Shown in pieces: positions 44,880 to 56,345 of a stretch of 64,000 nt of DNA; the stretch's first letter is position 1, and each line of letters opens with the position of its first letter. The translations under genes were made by a program, and so were the position numbers. The notes beneath the pieces are model-generated. The model was given only the letters and a program-made list of their open reading frames with translations, had not been told where the DNA came from and did not search any database. The stretch spans positions 16,087,096 through 16,151,095 of the forward strand of contig OY783191.1 in assembly GCA_963678675.1 (NCBI GenBank), in the 5' to 3' direction. Source of the DNA: Xiphydria camelus. Lineage: Eukaryota > Arthropoda > Insecta > Hymenoptera > Xiphydriidae.

Positions 44880-47055
44880 ACACGCAAGTCTGTTGGTACG
44901 CCACGTTAATCTTCCTCATTCTCGACTTCCAAGTTCTCCTGCACTGCTGGTAGTCAAGCCCACATGCTGCTCCTATTAACAAAGACAATAGATGTCACGA
45001 TCATTCAATAGGTATAAGTTGGTATTGCTGCATTCTCATTTCATTAATGTCTTACCTGAATCGAGAAATATCCTTCTTTTCCATGTATGTCTCACTCTAG
45101 ATTTCCTTCTGGCCTGTCCATTTCGGTATGCCTTCCTTCCATCAATTGCCAATTGGAATTTTTTTCTTCTCATCACCAACCGTCTGCATCTGAAATAAAT
45201 AACGCAGTTTTAACAAAGACGAAATAGGTTTTACAATCATTCACTCGGTATGAATTGGTATTGCTGTAATTTCATTTCATAAATACCCCCTACGCGTTGT
45301 CTACTTAGTCTATTTCATTTCCTTCCTGACGCCAATGGGAGGCCGAATGCATCTTCAAAGTTGGAGCTCTTCTTCTTCGTTACCTTCCTACGAACCATTG
45401 CGTCTCGCATCCTTTGCTCCATCCTTCCCGTGGAGCCTCTCGCGTTTACTCCGGTTCTCGTTCTCTACCTACGGGCTTTTGTTAGCTTTCGCGTCATGTT
45501 ACTTACTTGGTCGGTTACATGCTTATCCCTTATTTCTTCCACCTCATCCTCGCTATTATTCTAGCTCCCATTCCAGTCCGTCAACTTTAATTCCTTCGAT
45601 TCCTCAGGGTATTCTTCCTTTATCTCAGGTACGCATAGCGTGGCGTCTCCCAGAGCAATCTATCGTCCTGTTCTTGCGTTAGTTAACTGATTAAATTAGC
45701 ACGACTTACCTTTAAATTGATATCCTATTCTCTGATTGGTTATTTCTTCCACCTGATTCCTTTATCGGTGTCTTCCTCCTTGCCGGCACGTCAAGCCAAC
45801 ACTCTCTTCCCTTTATCTGGTTGTTTATTCCTTATTCCTTCCAGGATACATTCTCTGTGGCTTCTGTTTCCCCTTCCCAGGGTGCTTCTCTCTTTTTAAG
45901 TCTTCTCCCTCCTTTGTCGACACGACCGGTAACGCTCCCGGTGCGTCTCACTCGTCTGGCCAATTTCTATCTCGCTTGCCATGCCTGCTCTGCTTGGGAG
46001 TCTTATAATTACCTTAATAGCTGCCGACTACAGCCACCGATTACCTCTACTTTTCTTTTCATAAGATTCCAGTTCCTCATCGAGTATCCCATGCATTGCT
46101 CGCGCATGACTGACACGTGGGTGGACTTGTTGTTAGTATGTCTGGCGAGGGACTGGTCGTTCCGGCTTCCACCTCCTCCTCGCTATTGTTCTGGAACCCT
46201 TTTTAGTCGTTTACGTTGATACTTCATTTCTTCGATTCCTTGGAGAATTTTTCCTATTCAGCAGATACGCTCGGCACGACGTTTCCTGAGGAAATCTCAC
46301 GTCTTCTTGTTGCGATCCTTACCTAGTTGGATTAGTACGATCTACCTTTATACTGATATCTTGTTCCATATTTGGTTTTCCCTTTTGGTTGCTCGTAAGC
46401 GTTCCCCACCTTGCCGGTGCGTTCAGCAAAGCTTCCGCGCCGACACTCTCGTCCCTCAGTTGATTGCTTCTTTCTTATTCCTTCCAGAATACATTCCTTT
46501 AGCTTCTCTTTCCCCTTCTCGGTTTGTTTCTCCCTTTTAGAGCCTTCTTCCTCTTTTGTCGGTACGCGGGTGAACTGGCAGGGAACTGACAGGAAACTTA
46601 ACCTTAAATGTCAAACTGGATAGACCAACCTTGTTAGTGTGCCTGGCGGATACCTAACTAGTCGTACCGGCATCCACCTCCTCGCTATTGTTCCGCCTCC
46701 CTTTTTTCCCGTTCCTTTACTTTGTTTCCATCGATTCCTCGGGGGATTCTTCTTAGGCCTTATTCTTCCTTCTTGGTAGGTATGCTCGACGTGGTAACTC
46801 CCGGAGCATAATTTGTGCAGAAACTTCTATCTCATCAAATCAAATTTAATCCACCTTCGTTATAGTCTTTCAATCAAATTGAATGATTTTCTATCAGTTT
46901 TCCAACAAAGATTTTCTACACTTAACCTCAATCTGTCACTTACCTAAATAATCCTGGTTTCTAACCCTATTTTCGTATAATTCAATATCATCGTCACTTG
47001 TGTCGGACATATCCGATATATCCGACACATCACTATCGCCTTCGTTAGACGTCAT
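44880..47055 (-). pseudogene. Decayed transposase of element C's right half
   Basis: 46944-47055 on minus is a 112-nt exon with DSDVSDISDMSDTSDDDIE and donor GTAAGT. The adjacent intron matches 37039-37140. 45000-45310 on minus matches the exon-4 acceptor repeats. The catalytic exons are lost and replaced by the repeats at 45540-46815. Confidence 0.7.
45540..46815. repeat. Degenerate tandem repeats, pyrimidine-rich
   Basis: Three diverged units start near CCACCTCMTCCTCGCTATT (about 45540, 46168 and 46676). Each has TTCGATTCCTYRG and, further on, TTATTCCTTCCAGRATACATTC; the last unit is short. Unit length is about 510-630 bp. Non-coding as far as can be seen. Confidence 0.6.
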
Positions 47056-47728
47056 TTTAATAACTTGCAACAAAAATACGGAGATAGAAAACGTCAACTC
47101 TCAAAAGTATTTAAATAACCGCGCCAGGCAAACTAATCGCCGTAGTGCGCATGTCAGTCCACACAGTTCACGATCAGGACCAAGCATCGGATGGACGGTA
47201 CAGGAACCGTTCCACACACGATCCCAGCGGTGGTTGGAACGCCGCACAACATCGTACAGGGACCGTCCAGCGTACGGTTGGAACAGAATTTCTCTACTGC
47301 GCATGCCCGGTACCGTTCATGTACGGTTTTCTGCTCGGTTGGAACAAACCTATTGATACCCTCCATCCTACACTAAAATTTATTACTGTACTTTGTTGCC
47401 ATCTGCAGTCCTGTAGCCGTACTAAAGTTCAGTGTGAACAGGATATCGTACGGCGTCGTACTATCGGATGACGGACGTCGTACGTCCGACCCAGTGTGAA
47501 CGCGCCAATTCGGTCTTGTCACTGAAAACCAATGGCCCGATTCTGGAAAATAATCAAATCGGTTGCTAGTGGCAATGTTTATGCATCGAAGTGTTCAGAC
47601 AGGATAGTTTTCGTACTGATAGGGCTCATGCATGGCCGGGTGATGGCGCGACAATAAACAATGATTTTAACCCTTTTAGTACCGGACGACGATATATCGT
47701 CGTTCTCTGCACTTGCGAAAAGTGCCAG

Positions 47729-47884
47729 TAGGCCTATTCTGTAACTCGTTACGATCCGTAACGACGGTTGTCGTTAGCATTAGTCCAATCAGGACCCCCA
47801 TCACAACGGAATACTTGATCCTGATTGGACTAATGCTAACGACAACCGTCGTTACGGGTCGTAACGAGTTACAGAATAGGCCTA
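47729..47884. mobile_element. CAG-flanked hairpin MITE, copy 3
   Basis: Same family as 24008 and 24167, with CAG at 47726-47728 and 47885-47887. Inserted in the right shell of element F beside CGACGATATATCG. Confidence 0.9.
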
Positions 47885-48275
47885 CAGCGACGATATATCG
47901 TTGCGTATGCGATGGCGCCATGTTCTTCGCATTACGAAAAGCTCTATCTGAAAATAAATTTATAAAACGTTATAAACGATCTAATAACATTGCAAAGTAA
48001 TGTAATAAAAATTGTTTTTGAGTATCCTTTGCATTCGCTCGAGCGGCACTGTTTCGACGCCCGGGCGATTGGTTGACACGTCCACTCGACGTGTGCGAAA
48101 CACTTGCCAGGGCCGTAGCCGAGATAGGTATAGTGTCAGGGGGCTGACCGATTCGGTAGAATTTTACCGAAATGGTGAAAAACCGTATAGTCTGAACGGG
48201 CTGTTCGGTAAAATTACCAAAACGGTGAAAAACCGCATCGTGTGAACGAAAAAACCGTATCGTGTGAACGGGCTG

Positions 48276-49205
48276 TAAGGCGTAGGCACCTAGCAGACGA
48301 GAAAGTATGGCGGTTGACAGATACGTTTGTTTACAAAGTGGAATTTTTCGGAGCAATTGTACTTTTTGGAAATAAAACGTGATTTTTAAAGTTAATAAAA
48401 TATTTCTATTCGCGAAACGATTTCCTTCGCGTTTATTTCGATCCTCGAACGCGCTTATTAATAAAAAGTAAAAATACAGTTAAATCAAAGTAATGAAGGA
48501 AGGGTGATAAATCTTAGGTTAAATGTAAAATAATTAACGAGTTGTAGAGACAAGTGAATCAACGAGGAAGATTACAGTGACCAGGCAGTTCTCAAGATTT
48601 TTAAGTAGGGTAAGTGTAACGATAAATCAAGAGGAATAACAAAAATGAATTGTTTTGAAGTTATTCAATTTCTTTATACTTTACAAAGGCAATAATATTA
48701 CAAAAATTATTCGTAGAATTAGAGAAAGTGATGAGTTCTTCATGGAAATGACTTCGACTATGGACAAAGCAAGACGACGCTAAACCAATGGATGACGGAA
48801 GAGTTCGACGATGTGCATCAGCCTCCACGGAGAAATGTGCCGAAGACGAAGGACGATTGGTGTGCCGCTCATGAGTTTGAAATAAATGAAACGTAAGGTA
48901 TTATTCATACAGAAAAAGAATGTAGAGTGCAGGTATTTAATTTACCAGTACGACACACATTACCATCCGCTAACCAACGATATGGAATTTTTCAGCAAGT
49001 ATCGATAACCAGGACCATGGTGAAGGACTTTATGTTTTGCAAGTGTGCCTGCGATCGGCAACCTGATCGAGTGCTTTGTAAGAGCCTGGGTTGGTGCCTC
49101 CCGCAGTAATGTCAGATTGCTCCAAATTGAAATCCTCCCTCGTTTCACTCTGCCATTCAACAACGAGCATCAACTCCCCCGGAGGACACGAAAAGCTGTA
49201 ACATC
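48276..49205. repeat. Left inverted arm of element D (distal part)
   Basis: Inverted match to about 53612-54535 over some 900 bp with few differences (for example TATGGCGGTTGACAGATACG). No gene recognised. A short minus-strand frame (48960-49163) is the mirror of 53649-53852. Confidence 0.85.
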
Positions 49206-50055
49206 AGGAAGACCGTGAAAGGTTAATAAAATTATGGAAAACGATACCACGAATGTAAGCAAATCCTTTTCATAACATTTTGTGGAAAACTCACCGTTGC
49301 TTCATCTTTACAGGAGACGTTCTAAATGATTTCCTTGCTCAGCCGAGCAATAATCCAAACGATCGTGGAATGCTGAGGTCGCAACAACGAGCATCAACTC
49401 CCCCGGAGGACACGAAAAGCTGTAACATCAGGAAGACCATGAAAGGTTAATAAAATTATGGAAAACGATACCACGAATGTAAGCAAATCCTTTTCATAAC
49501 ATTTTGTGGAAAACTCACCGTTGCTTCATCTTTACAGGAGATGTTCTAAATGATTTCCTTGCTCAGCCGAGCAATAATCCAAACGATCGTGGAATGCTGA
49601 GGTCGCAACAACGAGCATCAACTCCCCCGGAGGACACGAAAAGCTGTAACATCAGGAAGACCGTGAAAGGTTAATAAAATTATGGAAAACGATACCACGA
49701 ATGTAAGCAAATCCTTTTCATAACATTTTGTGGAAAACTTACCGTTGCTTCATCTTTACAGGAGACGTTCTAAATGATTTCCTTGCTCAGCCGAGCAATA
49801 ATCCAAACGATCGTGGAATGCTGAGGTCGCAACAACGAGCAGCAACTCCCCGGAGGACACGAAAAGCTGTAACACCAGGAAGACCGTGAAAGGTTAATAA
49901 AATTATGGAAAGCGATACCACGGATGTAAGCAAATCCTTTTCATAACATTTTATGGAAAACTCACGGTTGCTTCATCTTTACAGGAGATGTTCAAAATGA
50001 TTTCCTTGCTCAGCCGAGCAATAACCCAAACGGTCGTAAAATGCTGAGGTCGCAT
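49161..50055 (-). repeat. Four tandem 224-bp units made from the mariner transposase tail
   Basis: Units start at CAACGAGCATCAACTCC (49161, 49385, 49609 and 49833), an exact 224-bp period. Each repeats the 3' non-coding end plus the last coding segment (GATTTCCTTGCTCAGCCGAG, the reverse of CSAEQGNHF). Only the last unit joins the rest of the transposase. Confidence 0.9.
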
Positions 50056-51142
50056 TTTGGATCGCTTCCGGGGGGATCTCTTCACAAATCTCCATTATTT
50101 CCCAGTCGAGGTCCTCGACGGTCAGGAGTGGACGATGCTCATTATACAACTGCTCCTTCACGTAGCCCCAGAAAAAATAATCCATCGGCGTCAGGTCGGG
50201 CGATCGCGGCGGCCACGAAATTGGACCTCTTCTTCCGAACCAGCGGTTGGGGAATTCCTCGTCCAGGAATCGCTGGACTTGTATCGTCGAGTGTGCGGGA
50301 GCGCCGTCGTGTTGAAAATATACATGGGCCCCGATCTGTAAGTGACAGTAATTAAATAGTCGATTTTCAATAGCTTACCACAGGACTGTAATAACGTGAC
50401 TGCATTGTACTGATACTTACTTCTTATTCGATGTTTCGAAGCGACGGTACTACTAAATATCTCAGAATGTCGAGATACATCTGGCCGTTTAAATTTTCGC
50501 GAAAGAAAACCGGCCCTATAATTCGGTTACCGATTATTCCAACCCAGACGTTTACTTTCACGGGGTACTGGGTCCTTACGTCCCACGGTATCCTGGGATT
50601 TTCTCTTGCCCAATATCTCACATTTTGTCGATTAGGTCCATGTACCGCGAAGAAAGTACATTCGTCGGTAAAGCAAATTCTCTCCGACAGGTCAGAGGCT
50701 CGACGTTTATTCTCTCCATCATTAATTCAGAGAATGCCATCCGATTATCATCATCGCCTGGTGTCAGTTCCTGATGGCAATGAGGTTTATAGGGGAAATA
50801 TTTATTATCCCGCAAAACCTTCCACGCCGTCCACTTAGAGATGCCGAACTCTCGGGCTACCCTAGCCACACTTGTTCGAGAGTTATTCTCGACGCTCGCG
50901 CATATTAGAATCTTGGTCTCTTCGTCCAATTCTCTCGTTGGGCGACGGATTTTCGCGTGGTCGCTGCTCAAACATCCCGTATTGTCGAATCGCTCAACAA
51001 GTTGTCTTATTGTTTCCTTGCCCGGTATCGGCCTGTCAGGATACTCGGCAGCAAAGTGGTCCCTGACACTGCGAAGGCTCTCACCTCGCAAATACCTCTT
51101 GACGATTAACACCTTTTCTCGCATCGTGTATGTTTTCGGCAT
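49979..51142 (-). pseudogene. IS630/Tc1-mariner transposase of element D, inactivated
   Basis: Exons 50421-51142 and 49979-50335, with donor GTAAGT and acceptor CTTACAG. The N terminus has paired HTH regions (EKVLIVKRYLRGESLRSVRD and SVARVAREFGISKWTAWKVL). The catalytic domain has FTDECTFF (first Asp), FQHDGAPAHST (second Asp) and PPRSPDLTPMDYFFWGY (third Asp, 36 residues between it and the second). Lesions are a frameshift near 50690-50705 before ERICFTDE, and TAA right before the donor. The family cuts at TA sites, consistent with D's flanks. Confidence 0.85.
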
Positions 51143-52075
51143 TTTTTTGACAATGTCTAACTTTCACAATAATCACTGATAATTCAAAATTTTTCCTGCA
51201 CTTCAATGTACTGGATATGCAAGTGTTATACTACATGTACTAGTCTACACTGAACTACACTGCACTAGAATTCACAATACATTAACTAAACACAGCAGAC
51301 TCAAACTCTTGACTCTACTGCAGTCAGAAGGTACGTGTTTTCAGCACAGAGATCTGTGGAAGACTACACTCGAAAACTAAACGACTACCTGGGTACTTGT
51401 ATACCTGGGGATCAGCGTGGTGGCCACTCCATGAGCCATCGCCTCGACTGTCTGGTCGCCACATGGTCGGGAAAAATACTTTCGTTGGAAATAGTCCAGC
51501 AAAAACTCCGTTAAAATTGAAAATTATAACAGCAGGGTGAAAACTTACTAAAAATTATGTTTTGGTGTTATTAATAGAGGGAACATATTAAAAGAAGTAT
51601 CACCCCCCGGGAAAAATGTATGTATTGTTCAAAAATCGGGTTTTAATAAATAATTTTAAAAATACGTGACCCATTGAAAAATAGCTTAAACAAAACAAAC
51701 CAAAGAAAGATTATGACACTTTCAACCCTATCTTCAACCCCTAAAAAGCTAGGAGCTCCAGATGAGTTGGAATTTTCAGATATTAATGAAAAATCTAAAA
51801 ATGAACATTTTTACAATTTTTCTTGTTTATAACTTGTTTACATACCTGAAAGCCGGGTTCTCATTAGTCAATTTCATTGATCAATAACGTTGAATCTATG
51901 CAACTGAACATGGAATTAAATACACAAGTCAACGCGAACGTTTGTTCTCACGGGCAAGCACTACTGTTCAATGCAATTGAAACAATTTCGTTAATTAACC
52001 AAAAGGTGACCTTTTACCTGGGAGGCATTGTAAATAAGATAATGCATATTGCCAGGCTTGCTAGGTTGACGAGGT

Positions 52076-52380
52076 ATTAGGCGTTATGACGGTCCCCATT
52101 AAAGTGAGGCACCGCCGAAGACGGTTTGCTCTGACCGTCCGGTAATAGCCGGAAAGGCGCGAGACCGCGAGTGCATTCGCGGCCCACGTGTTGCCGAAAA
52201 GTGGCAATTTGCCTAGCGGTGAGATCAACCTTATTAGATAGGTTGGCGAAGTATTTGGCGTTATGACGGTCTCCATTAGATGAGGCACCGCCGAAGACGG
52301 TTTGCTCTGACCGTCCGCTAAGTGCCGGGAAGATGCAAGACCGCGAGTGCATTCGCGGCCCACGTTTTGCCGAAACGTTC
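52076..52380 (+). repeat. Two tandem repeats in element J's loop
   Basis: Units of about 180 bp start at GGCGTTATGACGGTCYCCAT (52080 and 52258) and share GCACCGCCGAAGACGGTTTG and CGAGTGCATTCGCGGCCC. Strand choice is arbitrary; non-coding. Confidence 0.8.
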
Positions 52381-52963
52381 AGATTCTGCAATGGAACAGT
52401 TACTCCACAACGCTGAGAGCAACCTTCTGTCTCACTGACAGAATTTTTTTTCTTTCAGAAACAATTCGGAATAAACGATGGTATAATTAAAAAAAACATT
52501 TTTATTGCAAATTTCTATGTAACTTCCAGCATTGAAAAATTTAAAACTCAATAATTTGTAAACAATACTGAAAAAAGAATTGATTTCTCTATGAAAAAAG
52601 ATGAGATTTTTTAAACAGGTTAAAAACAAAAAAAATTGTAAAAATGTTAATTTTTTGATTGTTTATGAATATTTGAAAATTCCAATGCATCTGGAGGTCC
52701 TAGCTTCTTAGGGGTACGTAGGGTAAAAAGTGTCATAATCTTTTTTGTAGATAATTGTATTATCTACAAGTTTTGTCTAAGCTGTTTTACAATAGATCGC
52801 GTATTTTTCAAATTGTTTGCGAGAAACCGATTTTTCAGAAATAAATACATTTTTTACACCCTTCCCCGGGGGGTGATACTTCTTTTAACATGTTCCCTCT
52901 ATTAATAACACCAAACTTAACTTTTGGCAAGTTTTCACCCTACTGTTACAATTTTCGATTTAA

Positions 52964-53251
52964 CCCTCAATCGGTACGGTGGTTAGAAACGACATAGAAG
53001 GTACGGTCGGGTCGGACGCGACCCGAGCTTTCTTTGAGGTTTTTAATAGAAATAAGTAGCATTTTCATTGTGTAACATTTTTTTTTCATTGAAAGAACCT
53101 TTTTCACGTACACAGCTAACTAATTCCCAATTCATTTCAAAGTAAGAAGACTACCTAGAAAAAAGCTTTGGAAACTTGAAAATAATACCTACTTCCATCA
53201 CATCACTCTGACGCTCGGGTCGGATCCGACCCACACCGTACCGTTTTAGGG
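52964..53251. mobile_element. piggyBac-type MITE (CCCT...AGGG, TTAA)
   Basis: TTAA at 52960-52963 and 53252-53255, with termini CCCT and AGGG as in piggyBac elements. Subterminal blocks GGTACGGTCGGGTCGGACG and its partner GGGTCGGATCCGACCC are inverted. Inserted in element J's right arm. Confidence 0.83.
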
Positions 53252-53494
53252 TTAAACGAACGTCTGTTCCCTTTTCCTGTACTTTCCAGACAGAGCCATA
53301 AAGTAATAAATTGTCCCTCCCCCACAGGCAAAAATAAAAGTACAAGGTAGTTGAATTTTGAACGAAAATAATGTAACAGGAATCCAACACACCCCCTCAA
53401 AATTCAATCGCTAATGATTTTAGCCACAATGCTTCTCTCACTGCTTCGAATCAGTGAGTATTGTCAAAGTTAAAGAGATTGTTCAAAAATACCG

Positions 53495-53611
53495 AAAACT
53501 TACACGACTGGAGAAAAGGTGTTAATCGTCTCGAGGTATTTGCAAGATGAGAGCCTTCGCAGTGTAAGGGACCACTTTGCTGCCGAGTATCCTGATAGGC
53601 CGATACCGGGT
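53495..53611 (+). pseudogene. Mariner transposase N-terminal fragment, second copy in D
   Basis: Reads PKTYTTGEKVLIVSRYLQDE then SLRSVRDHFAAEYPDRPIPG, parallel to the minus-strand gene at 51142. The initiator ATG is now ATA. The fragment joins the 3' terminal sequence directly at about 53611, an internal deletion of most of the gene. Confidence 0.8.
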
Positions 53612-54675
53612 TACAGCTTTTCGTGTCCTCCAGGGGAGTTGATGCTCGTTGTTGAATGGCAGAGTGAAACGAGGGAGGATTTCAATTTGGAGCAATCTGA
53701 CATTACTGCGGGATGCACCAACCCAGGCTCTTACAAAGTACTCGATTATGTTGCCGATCGCAGGCACACTTGCAAAACATAAAGTCCTTCACCATGGTCC
53801 TGGTTATCGATACTTGCTGAAAAATTCCATATCGTTGGTTAGCGGATGGTAATGTGTGTTGTACTGGTAAATAAATACCTGCACTACATTCTTTTTCTGT
53901 ATGAATAATACCTTACGTTTCATTTATTTCAAACTCATGAGCGGCACACCAATCGTCCTTCGTCTTCGGCACATTTCTTCGTGGAGGCTGATGCACATCG
54001 TCGAACTCTTCCGTCATCCATTGGTTTAGCGTCGTCTTGCTTCGTCCATAGTCGAAGTCATTTCCATGAAGAACTCATCACTTTCTCTAATTCTACGAAT
54101 AATTTTTGTAATATTATTGCCTTTGTAAAGTATAAAGAAATTGAATGACTTCAAAACAATTCATTTTTGTTATTCCTCTTGATTTATCGTTACACTTACC
54201 CTACTTAAAAATCTTGAGAACTGCCTGGTCACTGTAATCTTCCACGTTGGTTCACCTGTCTCTACAACTCGTTTATTATTTTACATTTAACCTAAGATTT
54301 ATCACCCTTCCTTCATTACTTCGATTTAACTGTATTTTTACTTTTTATTAATAAGCGCGTTCGAGGATCGAAATAAACGCGAAGGAAATCGTTTCGCGAA
54401 TAGAAATATTTTATTAACTTTGAAAATCACGTTTTATTTCCAAAAAGTACAATTGCTCCGAAAAATTCCACTTTGTAAACAAACTTATCTGTCAACCGCC
54501 ATACTTTCTCGTCTGCTAGGTGCCTACGCCTTAGGGAACTTCTGTTGCGACGATTGCCGTCTGTCGACGATAGCAGAGCCAATGGTTCGGCGTGGTTGCG
54601 TCTCCGACCAATAGCGTACAACCTAGAGTCTACAAATCGCTACGTACCATATCGTCCTATGGCCACAACATAGCC
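53612..54675. repeat. Right inverted arm of element D
   Basis: Complement of 28568-28722 joined to 48276-49205. It retains the uninterrupted insertion site of element F near 54525-54540. Element E interrupts it at TAA 54676-54678. Confidence 0.88.
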
Positions 54676-55103
54676 TAAAGGCCTGTGTCCACGATGCTAG
54701 AAATCGGTCCGAGATAAAGTTACTAGAACTCGGATCGTGGACACAGCCAACTCGGACGGAAAACTTGGATGAAAAACTCGTATGACAAAATGCATCCGGC
54801 CCCATTTTTTCATACTAGTTGCTAAATTCACATTGATGTAATGCTTTACTGCCAACTTTAGAAAGAAAGCTTGCGGTTACGTTTGAAAATGGCTAGGTTA
54901 TGTTTGAAAATGTACGTTAGCACGCAAGCAAGCACGCAAAAGATAATTCGGATCAAACTTCGGTAAATAATAGTTACAGTAATGTTTAGAATTTTTGGTC
55001 ATTGAATAAACAAATTATATTTAATTATTTTATAATTAGCTAATTCTGTTTAAATAAAAATTAAAATAGGAGATACGTGTAATAATGGAGCAGTTACGCG
55101 TAA

Positions 55104-55293
55104 CCCTCTACTGCCTCTAATTTTTACGGCTCGGGGCTCTGTAGCGGGGAAATCTAGATTCGTGGTTACTTCTATTTTAGCTAAAAGGGAAGAGTCTCTC
55201 TCAGACCGCTCTTTTAGCTAAAGTAGGAGTAACCACGAACCTGGATTTCACCGCTATAGAGCCCTGGGCCGCAGAAATGAGAGGGAGTAGAGT
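55104..55293. mobile_element. Hairpin MITE in element E's left region
   Basis: Arms of about 85 bp (CTCTACTGCCTCTAATTTTT against its imperfect complement) with TTTAGCTAAA blocks. It lies about 50 bp upstream of the MADF start codon. Precise borders uncertain. Confidence 0.7.
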
Positions 55294-55343
55294 GCATTTT
55301 TTTAATGAAAATAAAAACAATTATATAGATTTTCTAGATCAAA

Positions 55344-56345
55344 ATGGATCAAACCAAGGATAATATCCGGACGCTAGTAATGCTATACGAACAATATCCC
55401 TGCCTATATGTGGTTAAGTCGGCGGATTATTATAATCGGATGAAACGCGACAGGGCGCTTCAATTAATTTGTGATCAATACGAAGATATCACAAAACTCC
55501 CAGTAACGCCGGAGATGGTGAAAAAGAAAATTAACAATTTAAGGTCGCAGTATTTAGATCAGCTGAATAAAATAAAGAAATCAAAAAGTAGTGGTGCATC
55601 AGCCGATGATGTGCATAAACCGTCGTGGTGGCTCTTTGATGAATTGAGTTTTCTAGACCCTCATGTTGGACAAAGAAAAGGAGAATCCTCGATAACAGTG
55701 AGTAAAAATGAATGATTGGAAAATTATAAAAGTATCCCAGACAACACGCTTGTCAGAAAGAGTTCTCATAAAGAGGCCTTTAATGCATTTGAAATCTTTA
55801 CAACTTCTTAGAGATCTCTTCCTGATATGCATGCTGTTTGGGATTTCAGCTAGAATCCATTTGATTTGCAGATTTTAAATCATTCTGCAGAAGTTTCAGA
55901 CAATGAAGAGCTGCAATATGTGGACGTGCAAAATTGTCTAAAGTCAAGTAATGATGAAAAAGGTATTAAGCAGATATCATATTAATATTTAGCAATTGTA
56001 TGATATTGTAATGTGTAAATATGAGTTTCTTCACATATAGACAATATTCGTGGAAATGTGTCATCAACTCCGTCGAGCAGTCGTTCAAATACATCTTACG
56101 GTATAGCACCGCCATCAAGAAAAAGGAGAAGTGACGCATCAAGTAGCAGCACTGATGGGAAAAAAGATTTCTGGGCAATGGCATCCCACACACTGCAGAC
56201 GATTAAAAGCGAAGAAGAAGAGGATGGTATACGCTATTGGATCTTATACCTAGAAAGTGAACTACGCAAAATAAAAGATCCGAAAAAATTTAAACGACTC
56301 CAGAAGCAGATTATCTGTTTGGTCGATGTTGAAGACAGCGAATAA
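55344..56345 (+). CDS. MADF-domain protein of element E (249 aa)
   Basis: Exons 55344-55697, 55872-55962 and 56041-56345 total 750 nt in frame. The MADF domain covers residues 8-100: NIRTLVMLYEQYPCLYVV, DRALQLICDQYED, VKKKINNLRSQYLDQLNKIK and SWWLFDELSFLDPHVGQ. A Ser-rich basic linker (SRKRRSDASSSSTDGKKD) precedes a BESS-like C terminus, FWAMASHTLQTIKSEEEED. Start chosen as the first Met before the domain. Expected to be the DNA-binding partner of the nuclease on minus. Confidence 0.86.

Larger units (their letters stand above)
36592..47351. mobile_element. Element C: inverted compound of two Harbinger copies
   Basis: Both ends carry the same terminus, AGGTTTGTTCCAACCGA (36592) and complement ending 47351, with ATT on each side (36589-36591 and 47352-47354). 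Both ends also carry the transposase first exon with its donor (36927-37038 on plus, 46944-47055 on minus, both exactly 112 nt). Thus the unit has two 5' ends and no visible 3' end. The left half keeps an intact transposase and a decayed partner gene; the right half keeps an intact partner and a decayed transposase. The middle is repeats and GC-rich modules. Confidence 0.8.
29061..47502. mobile_element. Element G: Harbinger with MADF-BESS and HARBI1 genes, twice interrupted
   Basis: Inverted termini TTCACACTGAGTCCGATG (29063) and complement of TTCACACTGGGTCGGACG (ending 47500); subterminal CGTCGTACGAC motifs on both sides. Exact ends and target duplication are uncertain (possibly GCC). Its MADF gene (plus) is split in exon 1 by element B. 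Its right subterminal region is split by element C between 36591 and 47352. Its transposase is on minus at 34998-36463. Without B and C it is about 4.2 kb. Confidence 0.78.
28723..48275. mobile_element. Element F: Harbinger-type shell (CAGCCCGTTCACACG TIRs)
   Basis: Termini CAGCCCGTTCACACGATACG, perfectly inverted for at least 27 bp, flanked by TAA (28720-28722 and 48276-48278). The other arm of D shows the uninterrupted site (CTACGCCTTAGGGAAC around 54525-54540). The sequence belonging to F itself is only about 28723-29060 and 47503-48275, with two tandem repeats of about 180 bp (28723 and about 28904) on the left. It encodes nothing and is therefore a non-autonomous Harbinger carrying element G. 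Confidence 0.88.
51509..53259. mobile_element. Element J: foldback inside the core of D
   Basis: Inverted arms of about 370 bp (51509-51870 and 52600-52975) share blocks such as TTAATAGAGGGAACAT and GGGGTGATACTTCTTTTA. The loop contains two tandem GC-richer units (52076-52380). The right arm is interrupted at TTAA by the piggyBac-type MITE at 52964. No gene. Confidence 0.75.

Noticed and set aside
45335..46219. Frames of 60-132 codons rich in Ser, Leu and Phe
   Set aside because: Caused by pyrimidine-rich degenerate repeats; no start context or splice structure.
49161..50055. CRISPR-like array
   Set aside because: Units are 224 bp without spacers and are transposon tail sequence in a eukaryotic context.
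50041..50838. Plus-strand frames opposite the mariner gene
   Set aside because: Antisense shadows of the transposase exons.
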